Source of the DNA: Algibacter mikhailovii
GTDB lineage: Bacteria > Bacteroidota > Bacteroidia > Flavobacteriales > Flavobacteriaceae
Assembly (NCBI RefSeq): GCF_014651495.1
Contig: NZ_BMWZ01000011.1
Span: forward strand, 18,266 to 82,265
Length of the DNA: 64,000 nucleotides
Direction: 5' to 3'
In this document: positions 46,304 through 54,567 of the stretch, piece after piece
Numbering within the stretch: the stretch's first letter is position 1
How the letters are laid out: every line of letters begins with the position of its first letter
Notes under the pieces: model-generated
What the model saw: only the letters and a program-made list of their open reading frames with translations
The model's database searches: none
Told to the model about the DNA's origin: nothing
Made by a program: the position numbers and the translations under genes

Positions 46304-47020
46304 TTAAAGAAGGTTAAGTCTTTTCATTAGTTCAGGTCTATTGGAACGACTTACAGGGATAACATCCTTTTTAATTAAAACACTGTTATCCTCAATATCC
46401 ACAATTTTATTAATGTTAATTATAAATGACCGATGTACTTTAAGGAATAAATCATTTGGTAATTTATCTTCTATCTTTTTTAAAGTGGAATGTACTGTAT
46501 AATTTTTGTTTTCCGTTTTAACATAGATATAGTCGCCTTTAGCTTCAACTAAATAAATACTTGGTATATCTATTTTAATAAGGCGTCTGTCTATATTAAC
46601 ATATAAATCATTGCCAGAGTTATCATCAAGGCTTTCAGTAGTAGACGGTTCACTCTGCGCTGGCATTGTCGATAGACTCAGTGCTTTTTGCACAGACTTT
46701 TCAAACCGTGACAATGTTATTGGTTTTACTAAATAATCCACAATACAATCATATTCAAAAGCCTCTATGGCAAATTGGGTATCACTTGTTGTTAAAACTA
46801 TTTTTGGTGGTTTTTTTAAAGTTTGAATAAAATCAAACCCCGTAAAATCCGGCATATGAATATCTAGAAAAATAAGATCAACCTCATTTTGATTTAAATA
46901 TTTTATAGCCTGAATAGCATTAGGGAACGTTTTTATAACATTTACATCTGGGACTTCTAGACATAATTGTTCTATAATTGCTCTTGCTGTAGCCTCGTCA
47001 TCAATGATTATACAATCCAT
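46304..47020 (-). CDS. LytTR-family response regulator
   Basis: 238 residues. Receiver domain 1-120 with Asp53 as phospho-acceptor ('LIFLDIHMPDFTG'). LytTR DNA-binding domain about 135-238 with 'IYLVEAKGDYIYVKTENKNY' and 'FLKVHRSFIININKI'. It is the last gene of the phosphorelay operon and its only DNA-binding output. The 38-bp repeat upstream of the exopolysaccharide units is a natural candidate target, but that is inference. Confidence 0.92.
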   Translation of the reverse strand: MDCIIIDDEATARAIIEQLCLEVPDVNVIKTFPNAIQAIKYLNQNEVDLIFLDIHMPDFTGFDFIQTLKKPPKIVLTTSDTQFAIEAFEYDCIVDYLVKPITLSRFEKSVQKALSLSTMPAQSEPSTTESLDDNSGNDLYVNIDRRLIKIDIPSIYLVEAKGDYIYVKTENKNYTVHSTLKKIEDKLPNDLFLKVHRSFIININKIVDIEDNSVLIKKDVIPVSRSNRPELMKRLNLL

Positions 47021-47029
47021 AAATTACCA

Positions 47030-47347
47030 TTAAAGTTTAGATAAAAAGTTGGTCATGACCTCTAATACATCTTCAAATTCCTCCCGACCTAAGTCACTAC
47101 TTTCAATGAGATTATTTTCAAAATTAGTAGCAACTACATAACTTTTTTCAAGTCCTAAAATACTGATTTTATGTTTAAGTTTATGAACATTTTCTGCTGC
47201 TTCTTTGAATTTTCTGGATTCTATGTTTTTCAAATAGATGGCTTTCTCTTCTGGAAATTCTATTTTTATTATATCTAAAAGCTTTTGCTTAAACACGTCA
47301 TCACCACGTGATAGTTGGTCAATGTATGAGAAATTAGGTTGCTCCAT
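47030..47347 (-). CDS. Histidine phosphotransfer (Hpt) protein
   Basis: 105 residues, helical. The phosphorylated His is probably His55 in 'AENVHKLKHKISILGL', matching the HxLK core of Hpt domains. It lies between a histidine kinase gene (4-base gap) and the LytTR regulator gene (9-base gap), which suits a relay from receiver to regulator. Confidence 0.82.
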   Translation of the reverse strand: MEQPNFSYIDQLSRGDDVFKQKLLDIIKIEFPEEKAIYLKNIESRKFKEAAENVHKLKHKISILGLEKSYVVATNFENNLIESSDLGREEFEDVLEVMTNFLSKL

Positions 47348-47351
47348 ATAT

Positions 47352-48401
47352 TTATTTTCTTAAAGTGAAATAAAAGATTGATCCTACATTCAATTTAGAT
47401 TCTACCCAAATTTTCCCGCCGTATAACTCTACAATTTTTTTAACAATAGATAAGCCTATGCCCAAAGAGTCAGGGGTGTTTTCAAGTTTTTGAAAGGTTT
47501 TAAATATCTTTTCATAATACGTTTTTTCAATGCCTTTTCCATTATCCTTAAGTTTAAATAACCAGAAATCGTTATCCGCTTCCGCTGAAATTTCAATAAG
47601 CCCTTCTGCCTTGTTGTTATATTTTATGGCATTGTCAAATAAGTTTTGAAAAAGCTGTTGTAACCTATATTTATTACCTTTAATTGTAGGTAACTTAGAT
47701 AATTTGACGATTGATATATGAGGTGGAAGATGCATCATCCCAATGCTATTATCTAGTAACTTATCAATATCTACATCATAGGTTTCTGTTTCTGTCTTAC
47801 TAATTGTGGAATATTCTAGTATGCCATTAATTAAGGTATCCATTTTGGCAACATGGTCCCTAATAAGATTTATGTTATCATTGCCTTTATCATCAAGTTT
47901 ACCCGCATAGTCTTCTTTCAACCAACTTGTTAAGGCGTCAATACTGCGTAATGGCGATTTCAAATCATGAGAAACCATATGAGCATAATCACTCAATTCT
48001 TGATTTTGAAGAGCTAATTCACTTAAAAGTTTTTCTCTTTGTTTATTTATTTCAACAATCTCCTTAGTTTGATTATCAATAAATTCAACCAGTTTCAAAC
48101 CATCTAATTCAACATTTTCTAATTTCTGGTCTTCCGGAAGTTGATAAAACTTCAACGTTTCAATAACACGTTTTAGTTTATCAATAACCACTTGTTGATC
48201 TTCTGCCTCTTTTTTTAATTTTTCGTTGGCATCAAACAACTCTTCAGAACTTATGGCCATGGCGCGCTGCTGCATGACGTATTGTTCATCAAAATTGGTG
48301 TATGACCTATTTACAGCATCTAAAAACTGTGCTAAGCCTTCTGAAGACACTTGCTCTTCAGATAAATATTTGCGTATTTGCCGTTTAAGAAGTGAGTTCA
48401 T
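47352..48401 (-). CDS. Soluble histidine kinase 2 of the NO-sensing operon
   Basis: 349 residues without membrane helices. A long coiled-coil N-terminus (about 1-130) leads to HisKA with His145 ('YAHMVSHDLKSPLRS') and an HATPase domain ('NLFDNAIKYNNKAEG', 'GKGIEKTYYEKIF', 'GIGLSIVKKIVEL'). There is no separate sensory domain of its own. It overlaps the FIST gene by one base, as NosP-associated kinases do, so FIST may be its sensor. Confidence 0.9.
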   Translation of the reverse strand: MNSLLKRQIRKYLSEEQVSSEGLAQFLDAVNRSYTNFDEQYVMQQRAMAISSEELFDANEKLKKEAEDQQVVIDKLKRVIETLKFYQLPEDQKLENVELDGLKLVEFIDNQTKEIVEINKQREKLLSELALQNQELSDYAHMVSHDLKSPLRSIDALTSWLKEDYAGKLDDKGNDNINLIRDHVAKMDTLINGILEYSTISKTETETYDVDIDKLLDNSIGMMHLPPHISIVKLSKLPTIKGNKYRLQQLFQNLFDNAIKYNNKAEGLIEISAEADNDFWLFKLKDNGKGIEKTYYEKIFKTFQKLENTPDSLGIGLSIVKKIVELYGGKIWVESKLNVGSIFYFTLRK

Positions 48402-49534
48402 TATTCGCTAATTAGCGTTATTGTCATCGTTTGATTATGTAATTGGCAATTCGTTTCTCCATGAAAAGGTGCAATTTCTCCGTATGAATAAAAGCCACAA
48501 ATTGTGGTGTTATTACCCACAACGGCAGCTACTTCTTCTATTTCTTCTTCTACCCGTTGATCTAAAACCAGTTTTCTACCAATACAACTCACCAATAGTG
48601 CCAATTGAGGTTTATTTTTTCTCAACTCTAGAGCTTGTTTTGCAGCGCGTTCAGAGGCATTTGCAATATTATCTACATTAGTCATCATGAGCTGTGCCTT
48701 AGAGTTTTCTGGAATATCACCAGCAAGAATCATGGCATTATCAGCCTCATTAATATTTAAAATGGTTCTAACAAAAGATTGCTTTTCTTTGGTAGATGTT
48801 ACGGAAAGTGGATATAACAAAGCGGCAGCAGGCAAGGCATCTGACTTGTCTCCCAAATATTTTTTATATAAGTCTAATGCGGGATGATTATCTAATTCAT
48901 AAAGGACATTAGACCTAGACTTTGTAACAATTCGCTCTGGCCCAAAAGGGGTCCATCCGCCATGAATGGAAAAGGAAACCTCTAATGATTCTCCATAAAA
49001 ACCAATAGCTATGATTTCTCCTGACTTAGGGTTTTCATTGTATGAAGCCAATGTCTTTTCGAAGCGCGCAGCATCAGCACATAGTCCACCAGTTATAAGT
49101 GTATTATTTACTGTTGAAGAATTCATCCCTTTTGTTAATTGACTTCCATTAACAAAACTGCCCTCTGATAAAACAAAAATATACTTCAATCCGTTTTGAG
49201 GAAATTGGTTTACTAAGGCTTCCCCTGTTTTAAAACTATCTAAATCAGAACTTAAAATATTACTTGTTTTTATTAAAAATTTACTCCTTTCAAACTCAAT
49301 GGCTGTAATGGTAATGCTATCATCATCAACCCTATTAAACGTAATATCTCCGCTGGTTGAACCAAAAACAATATGTCCATCAGGAAACAATTCTCTAACA
49401 TCTTTATAAATGGCAGCATTTTCTAACAAATATCTATTTCCTAAGACTAAGACTAAAGGGGCTACAAGGGGAATATTGTCTGTTAAATATTCCCAGACAT
49501 GTGTTTTATTTCGTTTTAGTTGAACCGATTTCAT
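48401..49534 (-). CDS. FIST-domain sensory protein (NosP-like candidate)
   Basis: 377 residues covering FIST N- and C-terminal domains: 'SGDITFNRVDDDSITITAIEF', 'NTLITGGLCADAARFEKTL', 'AALLYPLSVTSTKEKQSFVRT' and C-terminal 'NNTTICGFYSYGEIAPFHGETNCQLHNQTMT'. FIST proteins include NosP, a haem-binding NO sensor that inhibits a co-encoded histidine kinase in several proteobacteria. It lies between two kinase genes with a 1-base overlap on one side and a 3-base gap on the other. Haem binding is not shown by the sequence. Confidence 0.85.
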   Translation of the reverse strand: MKSVQLKRNKTHVWEYLTDNIPLVAPLVLVLGNRYLLENAAIYKDVRELFPDGHIVFGSTSGDITFNRVDDDSITITAIEFERSKFLIKTSNILSSDLDSFKTGEALVNQFPQNGLKYIFVLSEGSFVNGSQLTKGMNSSTVNNTLITGGLCADAARFEKTLASYNENPKSGEIIAIGFYGESLEVSFSIHGGWTPFGPERIVTKSRSNVLYELDNHPALDLYKKYLGDKSDALPAAALLYPLSVTSTKEKQSFVRTILNINEADNAMILAGDIPENSKAQLMMTNVDNIANASERAAKQALELRKNKPQLALLVSCIGRKLVLDQRVEEEIEEVAAVVGNNTTICGFYSYGEIAPFHGETNCQLHNQTMTITLISE

Positions 49535-49537
49535 AAC

Positions 49538-51127
49538 CTATTTTTTTAAAGTAAAAAAGAATGTCGTTCCCATTTCAGGCTCACTTTCCAACCAAATTTC
49601 ACCGTCATGTAAATCAATAATCTTTTTAACTATAGAAAGTCCAATGCCTGTAGATTCTTTACTTTTATTCAGTGAATGAAATATTTTAAATATTTTATCA
49701 TGAAATTTCTTGTCTATGCCCATGCCATTATCACGAATAGACACTTTATAATGTGTAGGTAATTCTTCAGCAGAAATTTTCACATAACCTTTTTCCTTAT
49801 CAATAAACTTTATAGCATTACTAATTAGGTTTTGAAATAATTGGTGCAACTTAGTCTTATCGCCATTCACTTCGGGTAAGGTATTTTCAACCTCTACTGT
49901 AACATGGTCAGGTATATAAAGTATACCTATTAAATCATGTACTAAATGGTTTAAATCAACAGGGTGCTTTTCCTTATCTGAGAACCCAATACTGGAGTAA
50001 TTTAGCACATCTGATATAAGCTGATCCATTTTTTCAAGAGTCATTTCTATAAGGGAAAAATTCTGCATACTAGCTTCATCGAACTTTCCTTTATTATCCT
50101 CTTGAATCCAATTCACTAAGGCATTAATACTACGTAAAGGCGACTTTAAATCATGGGAAACAATATGTGCATATTCCTGAAGTTCATCATTACTTTTTGC
50201 CAGTTTCGATAACAAATTACCTTTTTGAATTTCTAAATTCTTTAAATCTGTGATATCCAAATGAATCCCTATAGATCCCACAACTTCCCCCTCCAGATTA
50301 TAATTTGGAGCAGCACTAATGAGCCAATGTTTCAATTGGCCTAATTTGTTTTTTATCTTTAATTCATAAGAACTAGATTCTCCATTTCGGCGTCTTAAAT
50401 GCTCAAACCTTATGGTATCGCCCTGACCTTCTATTGGTAAAATTCTCTTCGCTCTTTTACCAATGAGTTCCTCTTCACTAAAACCAGACATTTCACTAAA
50501 GCTTTGATTTACCATTAATATGCTATCCTTATTATCAACTTCCATTAAACCTAAGTTCATATTGGCTATAATCTGGCTATATTTCGCCCTTTCCGCCTCT
50601 AAGCGTTTTTGATATATGTTATCTAGAGTAATATCTCTCACAATGCCTTGAGCGGCTACTGCTATTCCTTTATCATAGATTATACTGGCATTTATATGGA
50701 CTAATTTCTCTTCATTTCTCCTTGTAATAATGTATAATTCAAAGTCGGTGATTGCGCCTTGTTCCAACAATAATTTAAAGGATTCTGTTACTCGATCTGC
50801 TTCTTTAGGATGCACCATTTCAAGCAAATTAAAACTTTCCTTGGCATCGCTAAAGCCCAATAATTTTACTGAGGCATTATTCATTTTTAGAATATTCCCA
50901 AACAAATCCATGATTACATAGGCATCAACAATATTCTCAAAAACCCCTTGTAATTGAGAGTCCTTTCGAGAAAGCAAATCCTCTAATTCAATATAAGATT
51001 TTTCAAGTTTTTGTTTGGCTTCATAAAGCTCTGCGGCCTTATCCTCAAGAATTTTTTCAGCCTGTTTTCGAGCTGCTTTTTCACGAGCCAGTGCGCGCCT
51101 TAATATGTCTAGCTCCTTTTGACTCAT
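49538..51127 (-). CDS. Soluble PAS-PAS histidine kinase 1 of the NO-sensing operon
   Basis: 529 residues, no membrane helix. Coiled coil (about 1-60), two PAS domains (about 62-175 and 180-300, the second with 'GLMEVDNKDSILMVNQSFSEMSGFSEEEL' and PAC-like 'SIGIHLDIT'), HisKA with His325 ('YAHIVSHDLKSPLRS') and HATPase. It overlaps the H-NOX gene by one base. Known biology: soluble kinases beside H-NOX genes are inhibited by NO-bound H-NOX. Confidence 0.9.
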   Translation of the reverse strand: MSQKELDILRRALAREKAARKQAEKILEDKAAELYEAKQKLEKSYIELEDLLSRKDSQLQGVFENIVDAYVIMDLFGNILKMNNASVKLLGFSDAKESFNLLEMVHPKEADRVTESFKLLLEQGAITDFELYIITRRNEEKLVHINASIIYDKGIAVAAQGIVRDITLDNIYQKRLEAERAKYSQIIANMNLGLMEVDNKDSILMVNQSFSEMSGFSEEELIGKRAKRILPIEGQGDTIRFEHLRRRNGESSSYELKIKNKLGQLKHWLISAAPNYNLEGEVVGSIGIHLDITDLKNLEIQKGNLLSKLAKSNDELQEYAHIVSHDLKSPLRSINALVNWIQEDNKGKFDEASMQNFSLIEMTLEKMDQLISDVLNYSSIGFSDKEKHPVDLNHLVHDLIGILYIPDHVTVEVENTLPEVNGDKTKLHQLFQNLISNAIKFIDKEKGYVKISAEELPTHYKVSIRDNGMGIDKKFHDKIFKIFHSLNKSKESTGIGLSIVKKIIDLHDGEIWLESEPEMGTTFFFTLKK

Positions 51128-51666
51128 TAATTTTTATTAATGATAAACTTTACTTCCGTTCCGTCTTCCTTTATTTTTTCGAGTACAATAGACGCCGTAG
51201 AATTAAAATGCTCAAACGTTTTATTCATTAAACCCAAACCAAAATGATGCATAGCCCTACTCGATTTATATATCATAATCAACCTATTATCGGTTTTTTC
51301 TAATACTTCAAACGTTGGCAATTCAGCATCTGGGTATATTTTCCGAACCTCAACATGAATATGATTTTCAATAGAAGATAACATCTCTATAGGATCTTTG
51401 TAGGTTTTTAACAGTCCTGGATAACTGTCTTCCAAAACACCAAAAAAATGCTCAGCATAAACAAGCAATAAGTCATCAATAGAAATACCTGTATTAGCGC
51501 TTAAATGCTGCAACAACTGCAGCATCTCTGAAAATTTATAGGTGCCTACAGAGGTATAAACACCCTGTGATTCTAAATCTGACGCATTAATAATGTTATC
51601 CAACATTTCAAGTCCAAATTTATCCTCAACCAAATCCAAAAACTCCGTAAATACTATTCCTTTCAT
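51127..51666 (-). CDS. H-NOX haem nitric oxide sensor
   Basis: 179 residues, normal H-NOX length. The YxSxR motif that grips the haem propionates is present at residues 133-137 (YKSSR). The proximal His is probably His104, by alignment of 'HIHVEVRKIYPDAELP' with the 'HDHLATIYPG' region of guanylate cyclase. 'GIVFTEFLDLVEDKFG' and 'HFFGVLEDSYPGLL' are further family landmarks. It should bind NO (and perhaps CO), probably without O2. It overlaps both neighbours by one base, between a CheY-like gene and a PAS kinase gene. Confidence 0.93.
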   Translation of the reverse strand: MKGIVFTEFLDLVEDKFGLEMLDNIINASDLESQGVYTSVGTYKFSEMLQLLQHLSANTGISIDDLLLVYAEHFFGVLEDSYPGLLKTYKDPIEMLSSIENHIHVEVRKIYPDAELPTFEVLEKTDNRLIMIYKSSRAMHHFGLGLMNKTFEHFNSTASIVLEKIKEDGTEVKFIINKN

Positions 51667-52076
51667 TATACTTTCTTTAATTCGTTAATACTCCAATACG
51701 CTAAAAGTTTTTCTATTTTAGACATATAATCTTCATATTTTAAAGGTTTTAAAATATAACCGGCAATACCTAGATTATAACACGCTAATAAATCTTTTTG
51801 ATTACTAGAGGTTGTTAAGATTATTGTAGGTATAAATTTTAAAACGGCATCATTTTTTAGAATTTCCAAGAATTCAATACCATTGATTTTCGGCATATTT
51901 AAATCTAATAAAATAATATCAGGTAAATCGTCTTTTCTTTTTAAAATTTCTAAAGCTTCTACGCCGTTATTTGCTTCAATAATTTTATGACCCAATTTTA
52001 AAGTTGAAATGGTTCGATTCAATTTCATAACTTCAATCATGTCATCTTCAATCAGTAAAATATTTAACACATTCAT
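51666..52076 (-). CDS. Rcp1-like single-domain response regulator
   Basis: 136 residues with 'ILLIEDDMIE', phospho-acceptor Asp58 ('IILLDLNMPKING') and 'GYILKPLK'. This is the first gene of the seven-gene NO-sensing operon and overlaps the H-NOX gene by one base. It has no output domain, so it may be a relay step to Hpt or a phosphate sink. Confidence 0.9.
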   Translation of the reverse strand: MNVLNILLIEDDMIEVMKLNRTISTLKLGHKIIEANNGVEALEILKRKDDLPDIILLDLNMPKINGIEFLEILKNDAVLKFIPTIILTTSSNQKDLLACYNLGIAGYILKPLKYEDYMSKIEKLLAYWSINELKKV

Positions 52077-52134
52077 ATAACTGTATAGTTTATCCTAATA
52101 AAAGTAAAACTACTCATGATAAAAAACAGTCCGC

Positions 52135-52167
52135 TTTCGATAGAGCTGCATTTAAATGTAGTTGAAT
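52135..52167 (-). repeat. Diverged copy of the 38-bp repeat before the NO-sensing operon
   Basis: Shares TTTCGAT at its start and TGTAGTTGAAT at its end with copies 1-3, at nearly the same spacing (33 versus 32 bases), but the middle differs. It lies about 60 bases before the response-regulator start at 52076 and between divergent genes. Confidence 0.5.
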
Positions 52168-52220
52168 AACCTTTTAGTGTCGACGAGTGGTTTTAAAATA
52201 CATTTATTAAATTTGTTAAT

Positions 52221-53084
52221 ATGACCCTCGATGTATTTAAATTTTTCAAGAACAGTCCGCAGTATAACAGACTAATTGGTAATGACTATATGTTTGTTGA
52301 ATATAAATGTCCTATTGATGTGGAAAAATTCAAACTTTGGACAGACACGCCATTTATGACTTATGTGATAAGCGGTAGAAAAGATTGGACTTCTGTAAAT
52401 AAAACATACCCTTTAAACTCTGGTGAAGCCCTTTTTATTCGAAAAGGTATTTACAACACAAAACAGTATTTTGAAGATGATTACTGTACGATACTCTTTT
52501 TTATAACAGAAGACTTTATTAGGAATTTTGTAAGAAAAAATGAAGCACTTATAAACCAAAACAATATTGATTATAAAGCCGTTCAAATTTTTCCTATTGA
52601 TGTTACTGATTCTTTAAATTCACTCTTTCTTTCGGTATTTAACTACTTCAATATGGGAGATAAAATCCCAAAAGAATTGGTAGAAATAAAATTTAACGAG
52701 TTACTTTTCAATATTACACTTAACCCTAATAATCATCAATTGACGTCGTTTTTTAATGCACTCAAAAAACACGAAAAAACGAATATTGAAGATGTCATGA
52801 TGAAAAACTTTCATTATGATTTACAACTTGATGAATACGCGCGCTTATGCGGTAGGAGTTTGTCTACTTTTAAAAGAGAATTTAAGGAACAGTTTAAAGC
52901 AACTCCTGGAAAATGGTTAACAAACCAGCGACTGGTTTACTCTAAAACCTTGTTAGAAAACCCTGAATTAAATGTTAGTGAAATTTGTTATGAAAGTGGT
53001 TTTAAGAACACCTCACATTTTAATAGCAGCTTTAAGCAGAAATTTGGGATGCCGCCCAATCAATACAGAAAAGAACTTATTTAA
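52221..53084 (+). CDS. AraC-family transcriptional regulator
   Basis: 287 residues. The N-terminal part (about 1-170) is an ExsA/AraC-like effector domain ('TYVISGRKDWTSV', 'LNSGEALFIRKGIY'). The C-terminal double HTH contains 'LDEYARLCGRSLSTFKREFKEQFKATPGKWL' and 'NVSEICYESGFKNTSHFNSSFKQKFGMPPNQYR'. It is divergent from the NO-sensing operon and codirectional with the methyltransferase gene 108 bases downstream, which it may control. Confidence 0.9.
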   Translation: MTLDVFKFFKNSPQYNRLIGNDYMFVEYKCPIDVEKFKLWTDTPFMTYVISGRKDWTSVNKTYPLNSGEALFIRKGIYNTKQYFEDDYCTILFFITEDFIRNFVRKNEALINQNNIDYKAVQIFPIDVTDSLNSLFLSVFNYFNMGDKIPKELVEIKFNELLFNITLNPNNHQLTSFFNALKKHEKTNIEDVMMKNFHYDLQLDEYARLCGRSLSTFKREFKEQFKATPGKWLTNQRLVYSKTLLENPELNVSEICYESGFKNTSHFNSSFKQKFGMPPNQYRKELI

Positions 53085-53192
53085 TTTCTTTAATTTTTCC
53101 TCTGAACTTTTAAACAAACTTTTTGAACTTTTAAGAAAACCTAGATCGGCGGGTTAGAAATACTTTTGGCATATAACTAAAAACCATATGTC

Positions 53193-53930
53193 ATGAAAAA
53201 AGTATTAATGTTCTCTTACTCTATAGTTGCTTACCTTATTGGGTTTGCCTCTTTACTCTTATGGATTCTTTCTGTTAGCCATTTAATTCCAGAAATATCC
53301 ATTGATCAAACACCAACAAAACCTTTCCTTATTGCCTTACTAAAAAACCTTGGTCTTGTATTACTATTTGGCCTACAACATAGTATTATGGCGCGTCAAT
53401 CCTTTAAAAAGACCTTTGCCAAATATTTCCCAAAACCTATTGAACGAAGCACTTTTGTATTGGTTTCTGGGCTCTTGCTCATACTGCTTGTTTTTCAATG
53501 GGAACCTATGGGAGGTACGATTTGGTCCATTCCAGAAGGTAGTATGCTTTACTATATTACCTACGTCATATTCTTTACCGGATGGACCATTCTTTTTATA
53601 AGTACATTCTTAATTAATCACTTTGATCTATTCGGGTTAAGACAAACGTTCTTAGAACTTCAAAACAAACCATACACCAAATTAGACTTTAAAGTAATAT
53701 CGTTTTACAAACACGTGAGACACCCACTTTACTTTGGGGGGATTGTAGGGCTTTGGGCAACGTCAACAATGACAACCACGCATCTCATATTCGCTTTAAG
53801 CCTAACAGCTTATTTCATTATTGGAACCCTATTTGAAGAACGCGATTTAAAAAAGGAATTTGGCAACACCTATGAGGACTACCAAGCTAAAACCTCCATG
53901 CTTATCCCTTTTCTAAAAGGAAAAAATTAA
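53193..53930 (+). CDS. mddA: MddA-like membrane methyltransferase (NnrU/ICMT superfamily)
   Basis: 245 residues with five or six membrane helices. Signatures are 'GLQHSIMARQSFKKTFAKYFPKPIERSTFVL', 'STFLINHFDLFGLRQTF', 'HVRHPLYFGGI' and 'LFEERDLKKEFGNTYEDYQ'. They match the MddA methanethiol S-methyltransferase group, which makes dimethyl sulphide, more closely than NnrU of denitrifiers. I did not test this by alignment, so an NnrU-like role near nitrogen-oxide genes remains possible. Confidence 0.65.
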   Translation: MKKVLMFSYSIVAYLIGFASLLLWILSVSHLIPEISIDQTPTKPFLIALLKNLGLVLLFGLQHSIMARQSFKKTFAKYFPKPIERSTFVLVSGLLLILLVFQWEPMGGTIWSIPEGSMLYYITYVIFFTGWTILFISTFLINHFDLFGLRQTFLELQNKPYTKLDFKVISFYKHVRHPLYFGGIVGLWATSTMTTTHLIFALSLTAYFIIGTLFEERDLKKEFGNTYEDYQAKTSMLIPFLKGKN

Positions 53931-53951
53931 TTCCATTTAAAACCATTAATC

Positions 53952-54485
53952 ATGAAAACTTCGTTTTTTACTCTAGCATGTGTATGCCTGCTCAACATAT
54001 CAAATGCACAACACAACGATCTCGCTTTATTGAATGAAAATACTTTGTATCATTTTAAACCTTCTACCCTTAAAAAAGAGGCATCATCAATGCCCTCATT
54101 TCATTATTTCAAAACTGTTTATAATACGAATACACTAGCGGTTGTACATAAACTTGAAAAAGAAATTCTTAGTTACAATATAAAAGAGAGCAGAATCTAC
54201 GATAATTCTGAAGCTGCTTCATATCAAATAAAACTAAAACAACAGCAAGCCAAGGCTCTTGTAACTTTTAATAATCAAGGCACCATACTTTCTTCTAAAG
54301 AAGTGTATCAGAATGTTAGAGTGCCTTATAAACTGCGCCTTCATATTGCAAAATCATATCCCGAATGGGCTCTTGAAAAAAGTACACTCAAAGTAAGTTA
54401 TAATACTATAAGCGGTCTTAACAAAACATATATCATTACCATAAAAAGGAAAGCGCATAAGAAAAAATTAAGGTTAACGGTATGA
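53952..54485 (+). CDS. Secreted protein of unknown function
   Basis: 177 residues. A signal peptide (MKTSFFTLACVCLLNISNAQ) is followed by a mostly beta-rich, Lys-rich region ending in a basic tail ('KRKAHKKKLRLTV'). 'RVPYKLRLHIAKSYPEWALEKSTLKVSY' resembles the PepSY-like/DUF2874 domains of Bacteroidota secreted proteins. It follows the methyltransferase gene by 21 bases and precedes a strong bidirectional terminator. Function not recognised. Confidence 0.65.
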   Translation: MKTSFFTLACVCLLNISNAQHNDLALLNENTLYHFKPSTLKKEASSMPSFHYFKTVYNTNTLAVVHKLEKEILSYNIKESRIYDNSEAASYQIKLKQQQAKALVTFNNQGTILSSKEVYQNVRVPYKLRLHIAKSYPEWALEKSTLKVSYNTISGLNKTYIITIKRKAHKKKLRLTV

Positions 54486-54511
54486 CCTTAAAACAGACGG
54501 TTTAGAAACTA

Positions 54512-54544
54512 AAAAAGGAGTGTTTACGATAAACACTCCTTTTT
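54512..54544. terminator. Bidirectional terminator between convergent genes
   Basis: A 14-bp perfect stem (AAAAGGAGTGTTTA at 54513-54526, TAAACACTCCTTTT at 54530-54543) with a 3-base loop and A/T runs on both sides. It ends the plus-strand methyltransferase unit and the minus-strand assimilatory nitrate unit. Confidence 0.88.
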
Positions 54545-54567
54545 CCATTAATTTTATTATTAAGCTT

